A stretch of 51,614 nucleotides of DNA from Lachnospiraceae bacterium (GCA_022788085.1 JALEWA010000042.1:1-51614), one strand, 5' to 3'. Counted from the first letter of the stretch, positions 35,195-44,588 are shown. Program-made: numbers and translations. Notes: a model not told the origin generated them from the sequence alone.

Positions 35195-36706
35195 CTACGC
35201 AAGTAAATCCATTCTGTTGCCTCCAATTGCCATCATTTCCATAGCAATTCTTGTTGCATCATCTGCATCTGTAATATCTTCTATAAGTTCTTCCTCATTT
35301 TCATAGGAATTCAGATTGATGCTTGTTTTACGGATTTTATGAATTCCGTTTGCTTTATCTGTTTGTTCCTGGTTCTGCCGTTCTCCTGCATTCTGTTCCA
35401 GATTACGTTCCATCTGATGACTTGCAACAGATACTTCAATTGCTTCCACCTTGATTCCCTGTTCTTCAAGATTAAGCTTTAATTGTGAAACCTGAGATTC
35501 GATTGCATTCTTTACCACTTCATTTTCTGTTGTAAGCTGTGCTGTTACAACGCCGCCTTTTGTCGAAAGCATGACACGTACATTTCCAAGACTCGCCGGA
35601 TGAAGCTGTAACTCCATTTCCGTCAATTCTTTACCATTTTGTATTTTCACAAAATCAGCAAGCTGTTTTAAAATGCTTTCCGTATTTGGAAGATTAGAGT
35701 CTTGTATTTTGCTTTCCTGAGCCAGTTCTGCAATCTCCTCATTCATGTTTTGAAAGCTCTGCATGTTCTGCTGTTGCTGAAATGATGATTCTTCTCTTTC
35801 ACCGGCCTCCTTTTCGACATGTGTATCTTCTACCATGACTTCTGCTGTTTTCTCTGGTTTTTCCAGGTTTGGTGATTCCTGCACATTATTATCCGTATCA
35901 TCTTTTATGATAACCGGTACCTTTCCTTCTTCCATTGGCTCTGCCATGTCTGAAAAAGGCTTTGGTTGTTCAAATGGCAGTATTTTTGCTTCCTGCATAC
36001 CATTTTCTTCTCTTGATACCTGTTGTTCGATCAATAATTTCAACTGGTCAAGAACAGCTTCCAATTCTTCATCAGAAAGTCCAGTGCTGCTAAGAAGCTC
36101 CTGTGTTTTCTCATCTACCATTTGCATCAGATCCTGTAAAGTCTGATACATATCTTCATCCATCACAAGCTGTATGGTAGAATCTTCTCCTGTCAATGAC
36201 GTCATTATCGATGCCATGTTATCCGGATTTAGTAAATCCATTGGCTGTAATCCGAGCTGTTGTATAACCTCCAGCAATTCTTCTTCACTAACCTCAAGTG
36301 TTTCTTCTACTTCCTGCATGACCTCTTTTACGATTTCTTTTACTGCTTCTTCTACTGCAGCCTCCAGTTCTTCATCGACTGGTTCAGCCTCTGATACATT
36401 TTGTTTCTCTGTTGTATCGCTTATAGGCTTTTTTTCACTGACTTCTTCTTTTGTTGCCGGTTTGTCCGTCTTAAGAGCTGCTTTGTTCTCCTGTCCCTGC
36501 ATTTCTTTTTGCTCCGGAGCAGCTTTCTTTTCAGCCATCTGTTTATCTGACTGATGCACAGTCTGTTTTGTTTTGTCTTTAACCTGATTCATGATCTTAC
36601 CAAAATCAAGTTCTCCTGACTGTGTACTTTCTGTATTCTTTGCAGCGCTTGTATTGGCTATGTTACCCATTCCATACACTGCATCTCTTACAGATGTGCT
36701 TGTCAT
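35195..36706 (-). CDS. fliK: Flagellar hook-length control protein FliK
   Basis: Molecular ruler that controls hook length and triggers the FlhB switch. 503 aa: low-complexity, Glu/Gln/Val-rich N-terminal two thirds and a conserved C-terminal Flg_hook domain (~375-445: MELQLHPASLGNVRVMLST; GGVVTAQLTTENEVVKNAI; QLKLNLEEQGIKVEAIEV). GGAGGAAATGGT precedes the ATG. A hairpin lies in the gap upstream. Confidence 0.92.
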   Translation of the reverse strand: MTSTSVRDAVYGMGNIANTSAAKNTESTQSGELDFGKIMNQVKDKTKQTVHQSDKQMAEKKAAPEQKEMQGQENKAALKTDKPATKEEVSEKKPISDTTEKQNVSEAEPVDEELEAAVEEAVKEIVKEVMQEVEETLEVSEEELLEVIQQLGLQPMDLLNPDNMASIMTSLTGEDSTIQLVMDEDMYQTLQDLMQMVDEKTQELLSSTGLSDEELEAVLDQLKLLIEQQVSREENGMQEAKILPFEQPKPFSDMAEPMEEGKVPVIIKDDTDNNVQESPNLEKPEKTAEVMVEDTHVEKEAGEREESSFQQQQNMQSFQNMNEEIAELAQESKIQDSNLPNTESILKQLADFVKIQNGKELTEMELQLHPASLGNVRVMLSTKGGVVTAQLTTENEVVKNAIESQVSQLKLNLEEQGIKVEAIEVSVASHQMERNLEQNAGERQNQEQTDKANGIHKIRKTSINLNSYENEEELIEDITDADDATRIAMEMMAIGGNRMDLLA

Positions 36707-36741
36707 ACCATTTCCTCCTCTCTTTAATTATCAAGGTACAA

Positions 36742-36763
36742 AACGCGCTCGTGAAAGCGCGTT
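36742..36763. other. 8-bp GC-rich hairpin between ylxF and fliK
   Basis: AACGCGCT (36742-36749) and AGCGCGTT (36756-36763) form a perfect stem with a 6-base loop, in the 96-base intergenic gap. On the minus strand it is followed by TTGTACC rather than a T-run, so termination would be weak at most. It could set different message levels for the genes on either side. Confidence 0.55.
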
Positions 36764-36802
36764 ATGCTTACATAATATATATCGGTAATTCAGGTAATGT
36801 CA

Positions 36803-37684
36803 TTAAGAGTTAGGATCCATTATTTTCGTAATTTTTGCAGCTACTACAGGATCCATAGCACCCATAATTGCTCCTCTGTTCGTTACGTCCAGGGATTCCA
36901 AAATCTGTGCTGCCAATTCAAGATTATCCGTCATGGAACCAAGGATTGCTGCTGCCTCCGAAGCCTGCATATTACTAAAGGTTGTTGCATACTCCTTCAT
37001 CTTCTTATCTGCTGTTTCCGACTGAATAACCTGTTTATATAGTTTCTCAGCTGTTGCTGGATCCATTTCTTCATAATATTTCTGATATTCATCAGCCCCC
37101 GGGCCATTTTCTGCATATACAACCTCTTCATAGAACTCTTCTTTTATCTCCTGAAAAGCAACCTGATTCTCTTCAAAGGTCTTCAAGCGCTTTACTTCTG
37201 CCTTCAATGCTTCTATCTGCTCTGTATAGGTTGCATTTGTAGATTGTGCCTGGTCAAGCTGCAACTCTAACTTTTTAATCTGTTCTACTGCTTCCTTTAA
37301 GCTACTATATCCACCATAGGCTTCTTCCTTTTTCGCTGTTTCTGTTGTTGTTTCTGACGGTAGAAGCATATTTACTACCGGTACATCTTTAAAAATAGGT
37401 GTCAAAACATTAGAGCCAAAGCCACCTACATCCATCTTTATTAACAAAGCAAGAATTCCAAGCCAGATTACAATAATAAAAATGGTAACAATAACAACTG
37501 ATACATTATTTCCATCAATCTGCTCATCAAGTTCCCGCTCCTGATTCTCCAGTTCCTTTGCACGTTGCCTGGCTTCTTTTTTTCTGTTCTTTTCTTCCTG
37601 TTTAAATTGTTTTTTAGATTCCTTTAGCTGCTGCATCTGCATTTCCGGTGCATCAGGACTTAAGTTTGCATTTTTACCTGCCAT
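36803..37684 (-). CDS. ylxF: YlxF/MotE-like flagellar membrane protein
   Basis: A 293-residue protein at the ylxF position between fliJ and fliK. N-terminal basic coil (~15-55), one membrane helix (~60-83, VSVVIVTIFIIVIWLGILALLI), a long coiled coil (~120-165), and a C-terminal MgtE-N/FliG-like helical domain (MDPATAEKLYKQ; MQASEAAAILGSMTDNLELAAQIL; AIMGAMDPVVAAKI). It overlaps the end of fliJ by 11 bases. Related MotE proteins support stators in other bacteria; the role here is inferred. Confidence 0.8.
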   Translation of the reverse strand: MAGKNANLSPDAPEMQMQQLKESKKQFKQEEKNRKKEARQRAKELENQERELDEQIDGNNVSVVIVTIFIIVIWLGILALLIKMDVGGFGSNVLTPIFKDVPVVNMLLPSETTTETAKKEEAYGGYSSLKEAVEQIKKLELQLDQAQSTNATYTEQIEALKAEVKRLKTFEENQVAFQEIKEEFYEEVVYAENGPGADEYQKYYEEMDPATAEKLYKQVIQSETADKKMKEYATTFSNMQASEAAAILGSMTDNLELAAQILESLDVTNRGAIMGAMDPVVAAKITKIMDPNS

Positions 37685-38141
37685 GTTCGTGTTCTCCCAT
37701 CAGTTTCTGTCCATGTGTATATGTCGTCAATTGATCTATCTCTTTGCTTTCCTGATTCTGTTCTTCTTTCATGAACTCAGCAAAAGCATTTTCTTTCAAT
37801 TTTTCATGAGCTTTACGTTCCTGTACAAGTTCCTGCAACACTGCTCTTGTTCTCTCCACTGCCCTGGCTGCCTGATTGATTTGAATCATCTGCTTACTAA
37901 TGTATTCATCCATTTTCATGACAGCCAGTTTATTCTCTTTTATCTTTCTGACATCAATGCGTTCCATACGAAGATTTATTCCCTCTTCCAGGAAAGCCTC
38001 TTTTCTTGCCTGTAATGTAGCAAGCTTCTCTTTTTCTTCGGCAAGCCTTCTGTTTGCCTCCGCAAAATCCTGCTTGGCTCTTGTTTCCAGCTTTTCTTTT
38101 ATATCCAAGATACCCTGCATCTTATAATGGAATCTTGCCAT
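37674..38141 (-). CDS. fliJ: Flagellar export chaperone FliJ
   Basis: A 155-residue, almost entirely coiled-coil protein (FHYKMQGILDIKEKLETRAK onward) that works with the FliI-FliH ATPase complex. It has no other recognisable motif, as is normal for FliJ. AGGAGTAAGAT precedes the ATG; it follows fliI by 40 bases and overlaps ylxF. Confidence 0.9.
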   Translation of the reverse strand: MARFHYKMQGILDIKEKLETRAKQDFAEANRRLAEEKEKLATLQARKEAFLEEGINLRMERIDVRKIKENKLAVMKMDEYISKQMIQINQAARAVERTRAVLQELVQERKAHEKLKENAFAEFMKEEQNQESKEIDQLTTYTHGQKLMGEHEHGR

Positions 38142-38181
38142 ATCTTACTCCTATCCGGCTTATTAGAACAGTATTCCTGCA

Positions 38182-39504
38182 CTATTCTATAAACAAGCCT
38201 TGCAGCTGTTCCAATGTCTCTTCGAAATCAAACTTATCCTCAGTAGACTGTAATAAAAATCCATTCACGGCATCAATCTTGTTAATTGCATTGTCAATAT
38301 TTGGATTACTGCCTTTTTTGTATGCTCCTATATTAATCAAATCTTCTGCTTCATTATAGGTCGCCATGATGTTCTTTAACTTACCTGCTGCCTCCTTATG
38401 TTCTTTACTTGCAATCATCGACATACATCTTGAAATGCTCTGTAATACATCAATTGCCGGATAATGATTCTTATTAGCAAGCTTTCTCGTCAACATAATG
38501 TGCCCGTCCAGAATACTTCTTGCCGTATCCGTTATAGGTTCGTTAAAATCTTCTCCATCTACCAGTACTGTATACAGTCCTGTAATAGAGCCTTTTTCAG
38601 CGCATCCTGCACGCTCCAAAAGCTTTGGCATTTCTGAATATACACTTGGTGGATATCCTCGTGTTACCGGCGGTTCACCACTTGCAAGCCCTATCTCTCT
38701 TTGTGCCATGGAAAAACGTGTTAAAGAGTCCATCATCAATAGTACGTCTTTTCCCTGATCCCTGAAGTACTCTGCGATAGCGGTTGCTGTTTTTGCCGCC
38801 TTATTACGTTCCAATGCCGGTTTATCCGAGGTTGCCACAACAACAACCGAACGCTTCATTCCCTCTTCGCCAAGGTCTCTTTCTATAAATTCCTTTACCT
38901 CTCTGCCTCGTTCTCCAATGAGTGCGATTACGTTAATATCTGCCTTTGTATTTCTGGCAAACATACCCATCAATGTCGACTTTCCAACACCAGAACCTGC
39001 AAAAATACCTATTCTTTGTCCTTTTCCAACTGTAATCAGGCCATCTACTGCTTTTACTCCCAAAGAAAGCACTTCATTAATGATAGTACGGCTCATTGGA
39101 TCCGGCGGCGGTGCTTCCAGCGGATATCTCTCGACACTTCTTGGATCCGGCTGATAACCATCAATGCTTCTTCCAAGTCCATCAAGAATTTTTCCAAGCA
39201 GCCAATCTCCTACCGGAACGCTTAATGGATAGTTCATATTTTCTACGATACACCCTAATCCAATTCCATCTGTCACCTCATATGGCATAAGTAATGTTTT
39301 TTTATCCTTAAAGCCTACAACCTCTGCCAGAATAAAGCTCTGCTTCTGAGCATCTGTATAGATTCTGCAAAGGTCTCCCAGCTTGGCGTCAGGTCCTGCC
39401 GATTCAATCGTAAGACCTACTACATTCTCTACCTTTCCAAGCTTTTTAAAATAGGTTTTATTCAATACTGACCGATACTTATCAAAGGAAATTCCTGCTT
39501 CCAT
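38182..39504 (-). CDS. fliI: Flagellar export ATPase FliI
   Basis: ATPase of the flagellar type III exporter, 440 aa. Walker A is GIFAGSGVGKSTLMGM, followed by ALIGERGREVKEFIERDLG, Walker B in DVLLMMDSLTRFSMAQREI and the signature PPSVYSEMPKLLERAG. The start is preceded by AAGGGTGAGAT, which overlaps the fliH stop, so fliH and fliI are coupled. Confidence 0.97.
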   Translation of the reverse strand: MEAGISFDKYRSVLNKTYFKKLGKVENVVGLTIESAGPDAKLGDLCRIYTDAQKQSFILAEVVGFKDKKTLLMPYEVTDGIGLGCIVENMNYPLSVPVGDWLLGKILDGLGRSIDGYQPDPRSVERYPLEAPPPDPMSRTIINEVLSLGVKAVDGLITVGKGQRIGIFAGSGVGKSTLMGMFARNTKADINVIALIGERGREVKEFIERDLGEEGMKRSVVVVATSDKPALERNKAAKTATAIAEYFRDQGKDVLLMMDSLTRFSMAQREIGLASGEPPVTRGYPPSVYSEMPKLLERAGCAEKGSITGLYTVLVDGEDFNEPITDTARSILDGHIMLTRKLANKNHYPAIDVLQSISRCMSMIASKEHKEAAGKLKNIMATYNEAEDLINIGAYKKGSNPNIDNAINKIDAVNGFLLQSTEDKFDFEETLEQLQGLFIE

Positions 39505-39507
39505 ATC

Positions 39508-40401
39508 TCACCCTTCTGTCTTTCGCGGTTCATATGATAATAATTTTAATTCTTCATTCAAAGCCTCTAGCTGAGTTCCAAGACTACAATCGAAAACACC
39601 ATTTCCCGTTTCTATCATGCATTCACTTCTGCCAAGCGTTGCATCCTCTAAAATGTCAATAGCTTCCAGCGGAATTCCTGTTCCCTTAATCAATTCCTTC
39701 TTTTGCATGCTTACAAATGGATAATCCTCCTTCGAAACATGTACCAGATAGCCACTATTGCCTTCCAAATTACGCATTGTATTTGCAATGAGATAAACAA
39801 CAAGGTCTCTCGAATTCTTTAAGCTTACATGGAATATATGCTCATAAATACCTGTCAATGTCTCAATGAACTGTGGTTCCAATTCATCCATTTTCTTTTG
39901 ATATTCTTCATCCATTTGAGCTGTCCGAAGTGATATTTCCTGTAAGGCCTCTTCCCTCTCTTTGGCCACACTGTTAAGACCTTCTGCGTGTCCCCTGTCA
40001 TAGCCTTCCTTTTTTCCCTGTGAAAAGCCTTCCTGATAGCCAGCCTTCTTTGCCTCCTCAATGATCTGTACTCTTGCCTCTTCTATTTCTGCAAGTGCCT
40101 GCGACCTCATATCTTCAATCTCCTGCATTGCCTGTTGAAGTGCAATCTCATGTTCTGAAGATTCGTTTATTGGTTCCTCCGGAATATTCTCTGTAGCTTC
40201 TCCAACAAGCTCTGCCACTTGTTCTGCTTTGATTCCCTGCACAAAGCCTTCTGTAAATCCGGCATCCCCATCTGTTTCTGCTGCCAGCTTAAAGGATAAT
40301 TCCTTTAATTTGTTCTCAACCATCGCATTTGTATCAATTACTCTTGTTTGAGCCGGATTTATCATTACCCAGCCGGATTTTAATACGCCACCTTTAGACA
40401 A
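39508..40401 (-). CDS. fliH: Flagellar export regulator FliH
   Basis: Regulator of the FliI ATPase. 297 aa: a glutamate-rich coiled middle (~85-160) and a C-terminal FliH domain (~190-295). A repeated GYQEGFSQGKKEGYDRG stretch shows the glycine-patterned helices typical of FliH. The open frame starts 17 codons earlier (40452), but the TTG at 40401 has GGAGGTGA 8 bases upstream within the fliG coding end and gives an 8-base overlap with fliG, so I choose it. Either start gives the same core. Confidence 0.88.
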   Translation of the reverse strand: MSKGGVLKSGWVMINPAQTRVIDTNAMVENKLKELSFKLAAETDGDAGFTEGFVQGIKAEQVAELVGEATENIPEEPINESSEHEIALQQAMQEIEDMRSQALAEIEEARVQIIEEAKKAGYQEGFSQGKKEGYDRGHAEGLNSVAKEREEALQEISLRTAQMDEEYQKKMDELEPQFIETLTGIYEHIFHVSLKNSRDLVVYLIANTMRNLEGNSGYLVHVSKEDYPFVSMQKKELIKGTGIPLEAIDILEDATLGRSECMIETGNGVFDCSLGTQLEALNEELKLLSYEPRKTEG

Positions 40402-41404
40402 CGATTTCGTCACCTCCACCTCTGGAAATAACAATTTCAGCAGAGTCTTCAAGTTTTCTTATAATATTAACAATCTTCTGTTGTGCTTCCTCTACATCCT
40501 TCATACGAACAGGTCCCATGAATTCCATATCTTCCTTAATCATTTCTGCAAGACGCTTAGACATATTACTGAAGATTGCATTCTGAACCTCCTCATTGGA
40601 ACCTTTACATGCAATAGCAAGATCATTGTTGTCAACGTCTCTAAGCACTCTCTGGATTGCACGGTCATCAAGCAGCAGGATATCTTCGAATACGAACATC
40701 TTCTTTCTGATTTCGTCTGCAAGCTCTGGTTCTTCGATTTCCAGTGTTTCCATGATGTGCTTCTCTGTTCCTCTGTCTACTGTATTCAGGATATCTACAA
40801 CGGCATCTACGCCGCCAATAATGGTGTAATCCTGATTTACCAGTGAAGAAAGCTTTGATTCCAACACTCTCTCGACTTCCTTGATGACATCCGGACTTGT
40901 TCTGTCCATCGTTGCAATTCTTCTTGCTACATCTGCCTGTTTCTCAGGGGTCAATGCAGCAAGTACTGCTGCTGCCTGTCCTGATGACAGATAAGAAAGA
41001 ACCAAAGCAATTGTCTGTGGATGTTCATCCTGAATGAAGTTAAGCAGCTGTGAAGCATCTGTCTTTTTGATAAATTCGAAAGGTTTTACCTGTAAAGAAG
41101 CTGTCAGCTTTCCAATGACATCCAATGCTTTTTCTGAGCCAAGTGCTTTCTCCAGAAGTTCCTTTGCATAGCCAATACCGCCTTCTGCAATATACTGCTG
41201 TGCAAGGCACACTTCATAGAACTCATTAATAACCTGTTCCTTTAACTGTGATGTAACACTTTTTGTATTTGCTATTTCCAATGTAAGATCTTCAATTTCT
41301 TCTTCCTTTAAATGTTTAAAAATCATAGATGATTTTTCAGGACCGAGTGCAATCAATAGGATTGCCGCTTTCTGTATCCCTTTTAAGTCTTCCTTTTCAG
41401 CCAT
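40394..41404 (-). CDS. fliG: Flagellar motor switch protein FliG
   Basis: Rotor protein that receives torque from MotA. 336 aa, normal length: the N-terminal domain (GIQKAAILLIALGPEKSSMIFKHL), the EHPQTIALVLSYL armadillo motif, and the C-terminal torque domain with the charged helix (ELADEIRKKMFVFEDILLLDDRAIQRVLRD). GGGGGTAATCATAC precedes the ATG. Confidence 0.97.
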   Translation of the reverse strand: MAEKEDLKGIQKAAILLIALGPEKSSMIFKHLKEEEIEDLTLEIANTKSVTSQLKEQVINEFYEVCLAQQYIAEGGIGYAKELLEKALGSEKALDVIGKLTASLQVKPFEFIKKTDASQLLNFIQDEHPQTIALVLSYLSSGQAAAVLAALTPEKQADVARRIATMDRTSPDVIKEVERVLESKLSSLVNQDYTIIGGVDAVVDILNTVDRGTEKHIMETLEIEEPELADEIRKKMFVFEDILLLDDRAIQRVLRDVDNNDLAIACKGSNEEVQNAIFSNMSKRLAEMIKEDMEFMGPVRMKDVEEAQQKIVNIIRKLEDSAEIVISRGGGDEIVV

Positions 41405-41410
41405 GTATGA

Positions 41411-43024
41411 TTACCCCCAATCCTCATCTAACCAGTTACGTAGCAATGTAGCCACTGCTTCCGGATTTTCCTCTACGAAGTTTTCTATCAGTTTTCTTGC
41501 TTCTGACTTCTGTTCTAATTCAATATTTTCAAGTTCTTCCTGCTGTGTAGACTGTAATAAATCTTCCACTGAAATTTCTTCTTCCTCTTCTACCTCTTTC
41601 TTTGTTCTCAAGCTCATGAATACTACAAAGCCAAGCAATCCAAGGATAATGATAATTAAGACAATCTGAATAATGTCCTTATAAGATACTTCTTCCTCGG
41701 CTGCATCGATAAACTGCATTTCCTCATAAGCAACAAAGGTAACATTTTTAGAAGGAATTCCTGTAGCTGTTGCAACTACACTTACCAGGTCTTCATCAAC
41801 TTCCAGTTTTGTTCTGACATCATTGGCAAGCTTATACTCTTCCCACGTAATGCCATCTAAAAGTCCCTGAATCTGTGCATCCTCTTCACGAAGGATCTTA
41901 TATCTTACAGCTGCTACAGATACAGATGAATCATTGTATACGATTTTTCCGGTCGGCATCTTTGTTGTGGTAATCTTCTCATTTGGAAGGTAATCACTCT
42001 TGCGTTCATATGTACTGGAATCTGTACTTGTCGACGAATCTATCATGTAGTCTGTTTCTGAATTGGAATCTGTACCAGGGACTCCACCTGTTGTATCCTT
42101 TGCATTTGACTGATAAACCTCTTCATGTGAAAGTACGCCCTGCTCCTGCCCCTCAGCCGGTGTATAATTGTGTTCTGTGATTTCCGTTTGTGAGAAATCC
42201 ATAGAAACATTTGTTGCAACTTCTATCTGTGTGAATTCATTTGTTCCAAGAAGAACCTTTCTTACCTCATTTTTAATAAGGCTCTCTGCCTCCTGCTTCA
42301 GCATCATCATGGTATCTGCCTTTTCGATGGAAGCATAAGTATCTTCTACCGGGAACCAGATGGTTCCGTTTACATCTGTAATCGTAACATTGTCTGTTGT
42401 GTCATTTCCTAATGCTGTTGCAACGAATCTTGCCATTGCTGCTGCACTTTCTTCTGTAAAGGATGCACCATCAACAATTTCCAGCAAGACACTCGCATAT
42501 GTTTCAAGGTTCTGTGCAATTAATGTACCATTATCTTCCGGAATGGTAAGCTGTACGGTAGCCGTGCTTACCGCTGCATAGCTTTCAAGATCATCCTCCA
42601 TCTGGCTTTCCAGATATAAGCGATATCTTTTCTGCTTATCTGCTTCCGTTGTCGAAAAACTTCCATCCAAAACATCGTCCAATGTGTATGCTGAAGTTGG
42701 GATGTTATTCGCACCAAGCAGCAAATTTGCATCTGAAACCTGTGTATTCAGAATCTGAAAAGAGAGTCCGTCGCTTGATACCTTATAATCAAGTCCTTCT
42801 CCTTCCAGCAGTTCCTTAATCTGTGATGCCTCTTTTGTAGACTCACATACTACCAGGCTTTCATACTGTTTTCTTGTCAACACTGCAATCAGAATACTGA
42901 TTGCAATAACTACCCCTACTCCTACACATATGATGAGTGTTTTTTGTTTTGGTTGGAATTTATTCCACCATTCCTTTATCCTTTCGTAGAATTTTTTCCA
43001 TATCTCCATCACCTTGTCAACCAT
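41411..43024 (-). CDS. fliF: Flagellar MS-ring protein FliF
   Basis: Forms the MS-ring, the base of the motor. 537 aa: first membrane helix ~28-48, ring-building motifs in the periplasmic region (YKVSSDGLSFQI; RYRLYLESQMEDDLESYAAV; PEDNGTLIAQNLETYASVLLEI), a Ser/Thr-rich linker around 300-345, a second helix ~450-470, and the C-terminal FliG-binding tail (KLIENFVEENPEAVATLLRN, then WLDEDWG). Confidence 0.97.
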   Translation of the reverse strand: MVDKVMEIWKKFYERIKEWWNKFQPKQKTLIICVGVGVVIAISILIAVLTRKQYESLVVCESTKEASQIKELLEGEGLDYKVSSDGLSFQILNTQVSDANLLLGANNIPTSAYTLDDVLDGSFSTTEADKQKRYRLYLESQMEDDLESYAAVSTATVQLTIPEDNGTLIAQNLETYASVLLEIVDGASFTEESAAAMARFVATALGNDTTDNVTITDVNGTIWFPVEDTYASIEKADTMMMLKQEAESLIKNEVRKVLLGTNEFTQIEVATNVSMDFSQTEITEHNYTPAEGQEQGVLSHEEVYQSNAKDTTGGVPGTDSNSETDYMIDSSTSTDSSTYERKSDYLPNEKITTTKMPTGKIVYNDSSVSVAAVRYKILREEDAQIQGLLDGITWEEYKLANDVRTKLEVDEDLVSVVATATGIPSKNVTFVAYEEMQFIDAAEEEVSYKDIIQIVLIIIILGLLGFVVFMSLRTKKEVEEEEEISVEDLLQSTQQEELENIELEQKSEARKLIENFVEENPEAVATLLRNWLDEDWG

Positions 43025-43119
43025 CTCAAGTGTCTCCTTTTCAAGTCCCCTTAATCCTTAACGCGTCTTTACGTCTTATGCCCTTCTATATTGCAATTAC
43101 AGACTCTTATTTATTCCCC

Positions 43120-43452
43120 TTAAATCTGAATCTGCATAATCTCGTTATATGCTGTAAGAAGTTTATCTCTCACTGCCAATGTATATTGAAGTGCTGTTTC
43201 CGCTTTCTGAATTGCAATAGAAAGATCATGTGTATTTTCACTGATTCCCATTGCAATTTTCAGTTCTTCATTCTCCTGGTCTGACAAATATCCATTTGTT
43301 TCATTGATGTTATTCATTGCTGCGTTCAGGAGTGTTCCAAACATATTTTGGTTTTCTTCTGTTTCCTGTGTACTTCCATACAAGGTGTTCTTCACTGCAT
43401 CTGAACTTATATTATATAAGTCGCTAATGTCATTTGCTGCTGTTATTGTCAT
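43120..43452 (-). CDS. fliE: Flagellar hook-basal body protein FliE
   Basis: Small adapter joining the MS-ring to the rod. 110 aa with the conserved C-terminal half (FGTLLNAAMNNINETN; HDLSIAIQKAETALQYTLAV; RDKLLTAYNEIMQIQI). AAAAGGGGAGATAGGAA precedes the ATG. It sits in the usual flgB-flgC-fliE-fliF order. Confidence 0.95.
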   Translation of the reverse strand: MTITAANDISDLYNISSDAVKNTLYGSTQETEENQNMFGTLLNAAMNNINETNGYLSDQENEELKIAMGISENTHDLSIAIQKAETALQYTLAVRDKLLTAYNEIMQIQI

Positions 43453-43487
43453 TTCCTATCTCCCCTTTTAGCTGTTCCCCTTTTATA

Positions 43488-43982
43488 TTACTGGCTCATC
43501 TCAAGTCCTTTTAGTGCAATTGACTTACTCGCTTCAAATGCAGTTGCGTTCGCTTCGTATCCGCGACTTGCATCAATCAGATTTGTCATTTCTGTGATTG
43601 TGCTTACATTTGGATATGTTACATAGCCATTTTCATCTGCATCAGGATGTGAAGGATCATATACCATATTCGGTTCTGTCCATGTATCCTCATAAACTCC
43701 ACCAATCTTTACGCCCTTTCCTGCACTCGTAAGCTCTGCCGAATTAATCTGACCGATTGGTCTTCCGCTCAAATTGCTAAATGCCGTATCAAGCATATGT
43801 GAGAATCTTCTGTTCTTCGTATCCTGTTTTTCCTCAAAAGTAACTACTTTTCTCACATAAGGAGTTCCATCTTCTGTTCTTGTTGTTTCTGCATTAGCCA
43901 CATTCTGTGAGATAATATCCATACGATATCTTTCTGCTGACATTCCCGAAGCATTGATATCAAACGAATCAAACATTCCCAT
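43488..43982 (-). CDS. flgC: Flagellar basal-body rod protein FlgC
   Basis: Proximal rod protein. 164 aa; starts MGMFDSFDINASGMSAERYR, has MDIISQNVANAETTRTEDG, and ends with the conserved NVSTITEMTNLIDASRGYEA and a coiled C-terminus. AAGGGGGAATAAACC precedes the ATG, 13 bases after flgB. Confidence 0.96.
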   Translation of the reverse strand: MGMFDSFDINASGMSAERYRMDIISQNVANAETTRTEDGTPYVRKVVTFEEKQDTKNRRFSHMLDTAFSNLSGRPIGQINSAELTSAGKGVKIGGVYEDTWTEPNMVYDPSHPDADENGYVTYPNVSTITEMTNLIDASRGYEANATAFEASKSIALKGLEMSQ

Positions 43983-43995
43983 GGTTTATTCCCCC

Positions 43996-44385
43996 TTATT
44001 TCATAACCATTTTCAAATTAGAAAATTCTTTATTGATGCTATCCTGCAATCCATTATATTTAATCTGGTTTTTTGCAAGAATCGCATTTTCATTATCAAT
44101 ATCCACATTATTTCCATCATAACGGTAAGAAAGGTCTGCATAGTCTGTATATACTTCAGGTTCTAAAGCGTCCAAATCCAAGTGTCGTACCCTTGCATCT
44201 ACAGTCTTCTTATCAGAGTTTACAAAAGCATGCTTTAATTCTGTTTCAAAACGAATATCCTTTCTCTTGTAGTTGGGCGTATTTACATTTGCTAAGTTAT
44301 TCGAAATAATCTCATTCCTTGTTGCTGTAGCATCTAACGCCGTTCCTAATACGTTAACATAATCGTATACATTCGAACTAAACAT
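43996..44385 (-). CDS. flgB: Flagellar basal-body rod protein FlgB
   Basis: First gene of the fla/che operon and a proximal rod protein, 129 aa. It carries LGTALDATATRNEIISNNLA, NVNTPNYKRKDIRFE and the C-terminal YNGLQDSINKEFSNLKMVMK helix. TTAGGAGGAGCACAG precedes the ATG. The sigma-A promoter and a CodY-like box are ~65-90 bases upstream. Confidence 0.96.
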   Translation of the reverse strand: MFSSNVYDYVNVLGTALDATATRNEIISNNLANVNTPNYKRKDIRFETELKHAFVNSDKKTVDARVRHLDLDALEPEVYTDYADLSYRYDGNNVDIDNENAILAKNQIKYNGLQDSINKEFSNLKMVMK

Positions 44386-44449
44386 CTGTGCTCCTCCTAA
44401 TTGGTAAATAGAACTGTAAATTTACATAATATTATCTGTTTCTTATTCC

Positions 44450-44477
44450 ATTATAAATTATTTTCAGAATATTTCAA
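44450..44477 (-). promoter_or_regulatory. Sigma-A promoter of the fla/che operon
   Basis: On the minus strand TTGAAA (44477-44472) is followed after 16 bases by a perfect TATAAT (44455-44450). It lies 65-92 bases upstream of flgB and is the best promoter in the gap. A CodY-like palindrome fills the spacer. Confidence 0.75.
44459..44473. promoter_or_regulatory. CodY-binding box inside the fla/che promoter
   Basis: TATTTTCAGAATATT matches the CodY consensus AATTTTCWGAAAATT at 13 of 15 positions, with both mismatches T for A (positions 1 and 12). It lies entirely within the spacer and touches the -35 element, so bound CodY would cover the promoter. In Bacillus subtilis CodY is known to repress flagellar genes; here codY is the gene immediately upstream. 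Confidence 0.7.
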
Positions 44478-44529
44478 GTGTATTTTTATTATTTTTTGAG
44501 ATTATGTAAATCTAAAGCCATGCAATCAA

Positions 44530-44575
44530 AAAATTAAACACAAAATGGGTATTTATACACATTTTGTGTTTCGTT
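44530..44575. terminator. Bidirectional-looking hairpin upstream of flgB
   Basis: AAACACAAAATG (44536-44547) pairs perfectly over 12 bp with CATTTTGTGTTT (44560-44571) around a 12-base loop. T-rich runs follow on both strands: CGTTTTTTG on the plus strand and AATTTTTTG on the minus. It would insulate the fla/che promoter from read-through out of codY. Confidence 0.75.
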
Positions 44576-44588
44576 TTTTGATTATAGG

